The notes under the pieces are model-generated. The model searched no databases, was not told where the DNA came from, and saw nothing but the letters and a program-made list of their open reading frames with translations. 13,215 nt of DNA from Liberibacter brunswickensis (lineage in GTDB: Bacteria; Pseudomonadota; Alphaproteobacteria; Rhizobiales; Rhizobiaceae). A program made the translations under genes and the position numbers. The stretch is from positions 1 through 13,215 of the forward strand of contig NZ_JAAEJX010000018.1 of assembly GCF_036858155.1 (NCBI RefSeq), in the 5' to 3' direction. Shown here piece by piece: positions 7,607 to 13,215 of the stretch (the stretch's first letter is position 1; every line of letters starts with the position of its first letter).

Positions 7607-9138
7607 CTTCTTTTAAAACCACTAAAGATATTTTTGAAAAAGAGATTCATACTTATACCATCACTAATGCAATTGAAGATAAGAATGTCTTGGGTTTTCA
7701 TATTGATTATTTTGCGATAGATAGAAGTGGCAAGCCGAAAAAAGATCAGATACCCCCGCCTGAAGCTGTCATTAGAACGATTTTTGAAAAGCATGACAGC
7801 GCAACTAACCATCGTCGTTTCAATGCTTTGCTGGCTACTGCTTCTATCAATCAGGCGATTAAATATTTTAATCTGTTTAAAAGTATGCAGAAAGAAAAAC
7901 AAAAGCAAGACAAAAATTTTAAGCCGCTTAATATCGCCTGTGTGTTTTCTCCGCCTGTGGAAAGAGGGAAGGGGAATAGTAATAACATAATGGATATTAA
8001 ACAGTTGCAGGAAGATTTGCCACAAGAGAGCGCTGACAACAAGGTTGAACCGGAAACGAAAAAAGAGGCGCTTGTGAACATTATCGCCGACTACAATGAA
8101 CAATACGGCACGAATCACAGTATCAATGAATTTGAACGTTATTATAGGGATATCCAAAAGCACATAAAAAATCAACAATATAAAAACAAAGAGAAAAAAA
8201 TTGATATCACTATCGTGGTGGATATGTTGCTTACAGGGTTTGATTCCAAATACCTCAACACACTATATGTTGATAAAAACCTCAAACAACATGGTTTAAT
8301 TCAGGCTTTCTCGCGCACTAACCGCGTACTAAACGACACCAAGCCTTGGGGTAACATTCTTGATTTTCGTGGTCAGGAAAACGAAGTTGAAGAGGCAATC
8401 GTATTATTCTCAGGTAAAGATAAAGACAAATCCCGAGAAATCTGGCTGGTCGAATCTGCAGAGAAAATGGTAGAAAAACTTAAGAAGTCGGTAAAACAAT
8501 TATTCACTTTTATGGAGAATAAAGGTTTATCGTGTGAACCCTCTCAGATTCATAATCTAAAAGGCGATATAGCGAAAGCTCAATTTATCAACCACTTCAA
8601 AGAGGTGCAAAAGATAAAAACCCAGCTAGATCAATACACTGACCTGGATAAAGACAGCAAAACCCTAATTGAACAGATGATGCCCACCAATATCTTGCGT
8701 GGCTTCAAAGCTATTTATCTTGACACCGCGATGGAATTGAAACGTAAGCAGGGAAAACAAGAAGATGTTAATAAAACGCTAGAACCATTGGAATTTGATT
8801 TGGTGTTGTTTTCTTCCCACTACATTGACAGCGATTACCTTGAAAAATTGCAAATGATTCAATCTAGTTTCAAGCAAAAGATGACTCACAAACAGCTTAT
8901 CGAAGATCTGATCAGCGAGATACAGGCGGATGCTGGTCTATCAGAGGAGGATCGAAAAGATCTTAGTGATTATGTTATGTACAATTACGAAGTAGGAGAA
9001 GTCTTAAACAAAGAAGAAATCAAGAAAAAATATCAAGATTGGAAAGCGCAAAAATACGAGAAGGTTTTAACACAGATAGCCGAAAAGCAATGGATTAAAC
9101 ATTCAGGTCTTACAAGCGTTTGTCGCAAACACTCTTGA
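7594..9138 (+). pseudogene. hsdR: hsdR piece 2: second helicase domain and helical region
   Basis: Continuing the gene in the next frame, this piece starts with ASFKTTKDIFEKEIHTYTIT, the normal continuation after the TGTP block. The first ATG in the frame is at 7690, but nothing suggests that it is a natural start. Helicase motifs V and VI are intact (TIVVDMLLTGFDSKYLNTLY and GLIQAFSRTNR). A long charged helical region follows (about 8430-9080), typical of the HsdR part between motor and C-terminus. It ends early at TGA (9136-9138) after an out-of-frame SVCRKHS tail. Confidence 0.85.
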
Positions 9139-9322
9139 TCGCCTAATATTTGATAGTCAGGAATTAACAGATCTGCTTAAACCGTTTAATCTAGGTTGGA
9201 TGGATCGGAGATACAAGGAAAAAGCATTAATGAAAGATTTAGCGCCTTATCTGCGCAAGCAAGCGGCTCTGCACAAGCGGGCGGCAGGACATGAGATTTC
9301 AGGGTTGAAGTCCTATGAATAA
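9107..9322 (+). pseudogene. hsdR: hsdR piece 3: C-terminal tail
   Basis: The frame from 9107 encodes VLQAFVANTLDRLIFDSQEL and ends in the basic LAPYLRKQAALHKRAAGHEI and GLKSYE before TAA at 9320-9322. The family's C-terminal region, involved in assembly with the methylase core, normally ends this way. No start codon precedes it in frame, so it is translated only if the ribosome shifts. Its stop overlaps the hsdS ATG (9315), which preserves the original translational coupling of R to S. Confidence 0.8.
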
Positions 9323-10565
9323 GCAGAAGAATGGACTAGTTCCGGAGTTAAGGTTTCCTGAGTTTCTAAATAATCCTCATTGGAAAATTTTCTATTCTAG
9401 CCAGCTTTTTAGAGAAATAAGCAACAAGAAGCACAATTCAAGCTTGCCAATCCTTGCTATCACTCAGAAGTATGGAGCTATTCCTAGGGAAATGATTGAT
9501 TACAATATATCTGTCACAGAAAAGAGCATAAAAAGTTATAAGGTTGTGGACGTTGGTGATTTTATAATTAGTTTACGTTCTTTTCAAGGGGGGATAGAGT
9601 TTTCTGAATATAAAGGTCTATGTAGTCCCGCATACGTAGTGCTCCGAAACGAGAAAGGAATAAGTCAGGGTTTCTTTAAATATTACTTCAAAACGCAGTT
9701 TTTCATTAAAGGTTTTACTAAAAATCTTGAAGGTTTACGTGATGGAAAGATGATTCGCTATTCGCAGTTCTCTGAAACGTTATTACCAACACCATCATTA
9801 GAAGAACAACAAAAAATTGCGGATTGCTTGTTTTCCATTGATGAGCTTATTACGTCTCAAGTCCAAAAGCTCAAATATCTCAAAGCCCATAGAAAATCTC
9901 TAACGCAACAACTTTTTCCTGTCATTAATGGACTAGTTCCTGAGTTAAGGTTTCCTGAATTTATTGAACATGGAAAATCGGAGATAGAGTGTAAAGAACT
10001 GGGGGAAGTATTTCTTATAAGAGGAGGATATACTCCTTCAACTACTAATCCTTACTTTTGGCGTGATGGAACTATTCCGTTTTTTTTACTAGAAGATATT
10101 CGTAAAAATGGTCGCATTCTTGACGATTCCTTGCAGCACATAACAAGGGAAGCCGTTAAAAATTCTGATCTTTTCCCGGCTAATTCAATCATAATATCGA
10201 CAAGTGCCACTGTTGGTGAGCATGCTTTGATTACTGTCCAGCATTTAGCTAATAACCGGTATATATCTATTGCACTACATGATAATTTTATTAAACGTTT
10301 AGACATGAAATTCGTTTTTTATTATTTTTTTATCATATGTAAGTTATGTAAGGAAAATATACAGAATGGATCAAAATTTCCAACCTTTCCTACGTCTTTA
10401 TTGAAGAAATTTCCCATTCCTATCCCCTCTCTTTCAGAGCAGAAAAAAATAGTTCATTGCCTAACAGCGCTTGATGATATTATCAACGGTGATGAACAAA
10501 AGCTCAAATGTCTCAAAGCCCATAAAAGATGGTTGATACAACAACTTTTTCCTGTCATTAAATGA
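9315..10565 (+). CDS. hsdS: Type I restriction-modification specificity subunit
   Basis: HsdS reads the split DNA target for the methylase complex. The 416 residues form two parallel halves, each made of a lead-in (NGLVPELRFPEF, residues 6-17 and 205-216), a target-recognition domain and a helical spacer (QKLKYLKAHRKSLTQQLFPV from residue 184 and QKLKCLKAHKRWLIQQLFPV from 395). The two recognition domains differ in sequence, as expected for a bipartite target. Both carry the usual exit pattern of a 'PxPSLxEQxKI' stretch before the spacer. The gene is intact, and its start sits inside the end of the broken hsdR. The target sequence cannot be read from the protein. Confidence 0.93.
   Translation: MNKQKNGLVPELRFPEFLNNPHWKIFYSSQLFREISNKKHNSSLPILAITQKYGAIPREMIDYNISVTEKSIKSYKVVDVGDFIISLRSFQGGIEFSEYKGLCSPAYVVLRNEKGISQGFFKYYFKTQFFIKGFTKNLEGLRDGKMIRYSQFSETLLPTPSLEEQQKIADCLFSIDELITSQVQKLKYLKAHRKSLTQQLFPVINGLVPELRFPEFIEHGKSEIECKELGEVFLIRGGYTPSTTNPYFWRDGTIPFFLLEDIRKNGRILDDSLQHITREAVKNSDLFPANSIIISTSATVGEHALITVQHLANNRYISIALHDNFIKRLDMKFVFYYFFIICKLCKENIQNGSKFPTFPTSLLKKFPIPIPSLSEQKKIVHCLTALDDIINGDEQKLKCLKAHKRWLIQQLFPVIK
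9330..9365 (+). repeat. hsdS lead-in repeat, first copy
   Basis: This 36-base segment recurs at 9927-9962 with 34 of 36 bases identical. The distance between copies is 597 bases, exactly 199 codons, so recombination between them would remove the first recognition half while keeping the frame. Confidence 0.9.
9864..9928 (+). repeat. hsdS spacer-helix repeat, first copy
   Basis: This 65-base segment recurs at 10497-10561 with 56 of 65 bases identical. The first 27 bases differ at one position, and the last 23 are identical. The offset is 633 bases (211 codons), so exchange between copies keeps the frame. The first copy runs straight into the second lead-in repeat. Confidence 0.9.
9927..9962 (+). 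repeat. hsdS lead-in repeat, second copy
   Basis: Partner of the segment at 9330-9365; the two substitutions are both at third codon positions, so the encoded NGLVPELRFPEF is unchanged. It marks the junction between the two recognition halves. Confidence 0.9.
10497..10561 (+). repeat. hsdS spacer-helix repeat, second copy
   Basis: Partner of the segment at 9864-9928. It forms the extreme C-terminus of HsdS, with the stop codon one base beyond the repeat. The middle 15 bases are the divergent part (7 of 15 identical). Confidence 0.9.
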
Positions 10566-10620
10566 TTGAGTGGTGAATTTTTTATTATGACACAGCGATT
10601 AATTTAAGGGAATAAATAGT

Positions 10621-12252
10621 ATGACCAAAGAACAATTGAGCCAACTTGGTAAAACCCTTTGGAGCATAGCCAATAATTTGCGTGGTGCGATGAATGCGGA
10701 TCATTTTCGTGATTACATGCTATCATTTTTATTTTTACGTTATTTGTCTGATAACTATGAACGAGCTGTGCAAAAAGAATTAGGTTGCGATTATCCAAAG
10801 CCCAAAGAGGGAGATTGTAGAGCACCGCTGACTATTTGGTATGACAATAACCCTGCCGAAACCATCGATGAATTTGAGGATTTCATGGGGAAAAAAATTC
10901 ATTATGTCATTAAGCCGCATTTTTTATGGAGTAGTATTACCGAGATGGCTCGGGTCCAAAGTAATGATTTACTTATCACCCTTGATCAGGGGTTTAGGGA
11001 TATTGAATCGCAATCATTTGGCTCTAATTTTGAGGGATTGTTTTCTGAAATTAATTTGTACTCTGACAAATTAGGAAAAACGCAAAAAGTCCGTAATGAT
11101 ACTCTTTGTGAAATTATAAAAAAAATCTCCGATGGCATTTCTCAATTTAGTACTGATCAAGATATTTTGGGAGATGCCTATGAATATCTCATCGGTCAAT
11201 TTGCTGCAGGTTCAGGTAAAAAAGCCGGTGAGTTTTATACTCCGCAACAAATATCGACGATTCTTTCGGAAATTGTAATACTTGATAGTCAAGATCCCAC
11301 GACTGGTCAGAAGAAAAAAATTAGAGCGGTGCTTGATTTTGCCTGTGGTTCTGGCTCTTTATTACTCAATGTTCGTAAAAAGTTACATGAAGCTGGTGGC
11401 AAAATTGGCAAAATATTCGGACAAGAGAAGAACATCACGACTTATAACTTGGCTCGTATGAATATGTTGTTACATGGGATGAAAGGTACTGAATTTAATA
11501 TTTATCATGGCGATACACTGGAAAATGACTGGGAGATGCTTAATGAGTTAAATCCTGCTAAAAAGCGTCAGTTTGATGCTGTGGTCGCTAACCCACCATT
11601 TAGTTATCGTTGGAAATCAACTGAATTATATGGAGAGGACTTTCGCTTTAAAGATTACGGCGTGGCTCCTAAATCTACGGCGGATTTTGCTTTCTTACTT
11701 CATGGTTTTCATTTTCTTAGTGACGATGGTGTGATGGCTATTATTTTGCCACATGGTGTTTTGTTTAGAGGCGGTGTAGAAGAACGTATTCGTACCAAGC
11801 TGTTAAAAGATGGGCATATTGATGCGGTAATAGGCTTACCAGCTAAACTATTCTTTTCCACAACAATCCCAGTATGTATTATAGTTTTAAAGCGGTGTAA
11901 AAAAACTGATGACGTTCTGTTTATTAATGCATCAGAGAATTTTGAAAAAGTCAAGCGCCAAAATCAGTTATTGCCAGAACATATCAAAAAGATTATTGAT
12001 ACCTATCAATTTCGCAAAGAAGAGGTGCAATATTCACGTAAAGTTTCAATGCAGGAAATTGAAAAAAATGATTATAATCTTAATATCACTCGTTATGTGA
12101 ATACAGCAAGAGCAGAAGAAAAAATAGATATACAAAAGGTAAATAATGAATTGTTAGATGTAGAGAAACAGATTTACGACGCTACTTTACGTCATAATGA
12201 ATTTCTTACAGAATTAGGACTTCCTTCACTGCCATTGATGGGTAAGAAATGA
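10621..12252 (+). CDS. hsdM: Type I restriction-modification methyltransferase subunit
   Basis: HsdM transfers a methyl group from S-adenosylmethionine to the N6 of adenine in the target chosen by HsdS, with two HsdM per HsdS. The N-terminal helical domain (about 1-150) starts with the typical LSQLGKTLWSIANNLRG. The catalytic domain shows the GEFYTPQQI lead, SAM-binding motif I at 239-246 (DFACGSGS) and catalytic motif IV at 324-327 (NPPF). The 543 residues are full length and intact. It begins 55 bases after hsdS, with AAGGGA (10604-10609) as ribosome site at a slightly long distance of 11 bases. With hsdR broken, this gene and hsdS should act as a methylation-only pair. Confidence 0.95.
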   Translation: MTKEQLSQLGKTLWSIANNLRGAMNADHFRDYMLSFLFLRYLSDNYERAVQKELGCDYPKPKEGDCRAPLTIWYDNNPAETIDEFEDFMGKKIHYVIKPHFLWSSITEMARVQSNDLLITLDQGFRDIESQSFGSNFEGLFSEINLYSDKLGKTQKVRNDTLCEIIKKISDGISQFSTDQDILGDAYEYLIGQFAAGSGKKAGEFYTPQQISTILSEIVILDSQDPTTGQKKKIRAVLDFACGSGSLLLNVRKKLHEAGGKIGKIFGQEKNITTYNLARMNMLLHGMKGTEFNIYHGDTLENDWEMLNELNPAKKRQFDAVVANPPFSYRWKSTELYGEDFRFKDYGVAPKSTADFAFLLHGFHFLSDDGVMAIILPHGVLFRGGVEERIRTKLLKDGHIDAVIGLPAKLFFSTTIPVCIIVLKRCKKTDDVLFINASENFEKVKRQNQLLPEHIKKIIDTYQFRKEEVQYSRKVSMQEIEKNDYNLNITRYVNTARAEEKIDIQKVNNELLDVEKQIYDATLRHNEFLTELGLPSLPLMGKK

Positions 12253-12729
12253 TACTACTTATTGTGCATTGATCCATTTAAGTATATATTCTTTCTTTAA
12301 ATAGCGTCAAATAATTTGAAAAACCGTATTTACTTAGTAGTCTTCTGTCTTATTCCTCATGACTGTTGTCATAAGGCAAATAAAAGAGATAATAAATCTC
12401 TCATCGTGTAATCTCCAAAACACAATCTATAATTAAAGGCAAACTATTATTTAAAGCCGATACACTAAAAATAGAACATATGTTGAACCTCTTGTCATAG
12501 TTCAACTGTTGAATCAAGAAATACAAGCTATTTAATTGTTATTTATCCGTTATTAGTTTGGTGGAGTGTGAAAGAGGGCGTCTTTGATAAGAGCCCCCTT
12601 TCAATATTGAGCTCTTTTGAACAAGAGATTATCGCTTGTATACTAGGTTTTTGGTACACAGATAAAATAGTTCAGAAGAGACGGTAGGATTGTGCAAACT
12701 AAGTCCTGGCTACTACTATGCCCGTAGGG
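12253..12729. other. Gene-free stretch with small hairpins
   Basis: I see no supportable gene here between the end of hsdM and the convergent lipoprotein gene. Three inverted repeats are present. AGAGAT/ATCTCT (12385-12401) has a perfect 6-bp stem, GTTGAAC/GTTCAAC (12482-12506) a perfect 7-bp stem, and GAAAGAGGGC/GCCCCCTTTC (12570-12602) a 10-position stem with one mismatch. None is followed by a T-run on either strand, so none is a textbook intrinsic terminator, although the GC-rich third one could end converging transcripts. Confidence 0.5.
12570..12602. terminator. GC-rich hairpin between converging genes, possible terminator
   Basis: The stem pairs 12570-12579 with 12593-12602, nine of ten positions, around a 13-base loop. 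It is the most GC-rich structure in the gap between hsdM and the oppositely oriented lipoprotein gene, the place where a two-way terminator is expected. The absence of a T-run on either strand makes this a weak call. Confidence 0.25.
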
Positions 12730-13167
12730 TTAGGTTCGGTATTGTGTTTGGTCGTCGCTACCTCCTGATTCTTTCTCTTTATCCTTAGATTCGTATTGTG
12801 TTTGTTCGTCGCTACCTCCTGATTCTTTCTCTTTATCCTTAGATTCGTATTGTGTTTGGTCGTCGCTACCTCCTGATTTTTCCTCTTTATCCTTAGGTTC
12901 GGATTGTGCTTGGCCGCCGCTATCTCCTGATTTTTCCTCTTTATCCTTAGGTGGCGTTACCATAAGTTCTTCTTGAGCTGGAGGAGGTCCGTGAGGTCCT
13001 GGAGGTCCTGGAGGTCATGGGCTTTTTTCTATGAGTTCGGCTTTCGCTAAAGCTTGCTGAGCCAGTAGAATAGCCTTATCTGATTTAGAGCCAAATAAAT
13101 CACAACCACCAATTGCGACAGTGGATGATAGTAAAGCTAACAAAGAAGCTTTTTGCTTTATATTCAT
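12730..13167 (-). pseudogene. Collagen-like repeat lipoprotein, broken by in-frame TGA
   Basis: Read from 13167 downward, the gene encodes a lipoprotein signal peptide (MNIKQKASLLALLSSTVAIG, then GC) with its lipobox cysteine at residue 22, so the product should be lipid-anchored in an envelope membrane. A helical stretch (AILLAQQALAKAELIEK) follows, then SP and TGA at 13017-13015. Beyond the stop the same frame continues for 94 codons: PPGPPGPHGPPP, then four 18-residue charged repeats, then TAA. Changing TGA to GGA would restore four Gly-X-Y triplets, and the DNA repeats in 9-base steps with GGA at that place, so one G-to-T change explains the break. The ribosome site is excellent (GAGGGG, six bases before the ATG). 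A 50-residue lipopeptide may still be made. Confidence 0.75.
12740..12955 (-). repeat. Four 54-bp tandem repeats in lipoprotein gene
   Basis: Units begin at 12740, 12794, 12848 and 12902, exactly 54 bases apart, and each encodes 18 residues of the form KDKEKESGGSDDQTQYES. The two units nearest the C-terminus are nearly identical, and the one nearest the N-terminus is the most diverged (KDKEEKSGDSGGQAQSEP). The repeat is highly charged, Gly/Ser-rich and probably disordered. Exact multiples of three bases mean that copy number can change without breaking the frame. Confidence 0.92.
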
Positions 13168-13173
13168 AAATTT

Positions 13174-13179
13174 CCCCTC
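13174..13179 (-). promoter_or_regulatory. Ribosome-binding site fixing lipoprotein start
   Basis: On the - strand GAGGGG lies six bases before the ATG at 13167. It settles the start at 13167 instead of the internal Met at 12963, which has no comparable site and would give a protein without a signal peptide. Confidence 0.75.
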
Positions 13180-13215
13180 ATTGTTTTTATGATTATTACA
13201 ATTTTAAATAGACAT

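Larger units (their letters stand above)
6299..9322 (+). pseudogene. hsdR: Type I restriction enzyme R subunit, two frameshifts
   Basis: hsdR normally supplies the DNA-translocating helicase and the nuclease of a type I restriction complex with HsdS and HsdM. The locus is full length (3024 bases, about 1007 residues if read through) but lies in three frames: 6299-7606, about 7594-9138 and 9107-9322. The first shift falls between 7591 and 7606, where GGTATAACC is followed by an out-of-frame GCTTCTTTT (ASFKTTKDIF). The second falls near 9106-9110, where the frame must move for VLQAFVANTLDRLIF to follow. Neither site is a homopolymer run. The ribosome site is weak (TCAGG at 6286-6290). The last bases overlap the hsdS start by eight. 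As read, the enzyme is almost certainly inactive for cutting. Confidence 0.9.

Noticed and set aside
7603..8178. 191-residue open frame on the - strand
   Set aside because: It lies wholly inside hsdR coding sequence, whose + strand frame has clear helicase motifs. Its Phe/Ile-rich product is the expected reverse reading of Lys/Asn-rich codons.
10841..11074. Alternative + strand frame inside hsdM
   Set aside because: It overlaps the conserved N-terminal domain of hsdM in another frame and has no ribosome site or recognisable motif.
12629..12638. Ten-base match TTATCGCTTG shared with 827-836
   Set aside because: A single ten-base match in an AT-rich 13-kb window can arise by chance, and the flanks do not extend it into a repeat or att-like site.
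12730..12963. Separate 77-residue gene made of charged repeats
   Set aside because: The Met at 12963 has no ribosome site, and the frame is continuous with the lipoprotein apart from one TGA. It is better read as the 3' part of the broken gene.
13015..13017. UGA read as an amino acid (alternative genetic code)
   Set aside because: TGA is used as the normal stop of several intact genes here (terL, portal, hsdM), so the standard bacterial code applies.

Overview
This is an AT-rich bacterial stretch carrying a decayed prophage head module, a type I restriction-modification locus and a damaged lipoprotein gene. The host is probably a 'Candidatus Liberibacter' species or a close alphaproteobacterial relative. 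That placement rests on the large terminase, which resembles what I remember of the Ca. L. asiaticus prophage terminase, and on the low GC. No database search was possible, so it is inference.

Region 1 (1-6137) is a podovirus-type packaging and head module, all on the + strand: the C-terminal part of a small terminase cut by the window edge, a ~600-base untranslated stretch, the large terminase, a small Gly-rich protein, the head-tail connector (portal), a Bbp19-like small protein and a scaffold-like protein. The five genes from the large terminase to the scaffold overlap by 4-8 bases. The major capsid gene follows but stops after 162 codons, about half the usual length. A basic C-terminal fragment in another frame follows it directly, which looks like a deletion scar. 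No tail, lysis or later structural genes follow.

Region 2 (6299-12252) is a type I restriction-modification locus in the order hsdR-hsdS-hsdM. hsdR spans a full-length 3024 bases but is broken by two indels, one just after the TGTP helicase motif and one near the C-terminus. hsdS (two target-recognition domains framed by near-identical DNA repeats) and hsdM (DFACGSGS and NPPF motifs) are intact. The locus should therefore methylate DNA but probably cannot cut it.

Region 3 (12253-12729) has no gene that I can support and contains several small hairpins.

Region 4 (12730-13167, - strand) is a lipoprotein gene with a good ribosome-binding site, signal peptide and lipobox. A short collagen-like Gly-Pro-Pro segment and four 18-residue repeats follow, but an in-frame TGA in the first collagen-like triplet cuts it at 50 residues.

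The observation most worth testing is just upstream of the large terminase: three RNA segments that can form two mutually exclusive hairpins, one of which would bury the bases directly before the start codon. Other points of interest are the methylation-only R-M state, the in-frame repeats in hsdS and the one-base collapse of the collagen-like lipoprotein.
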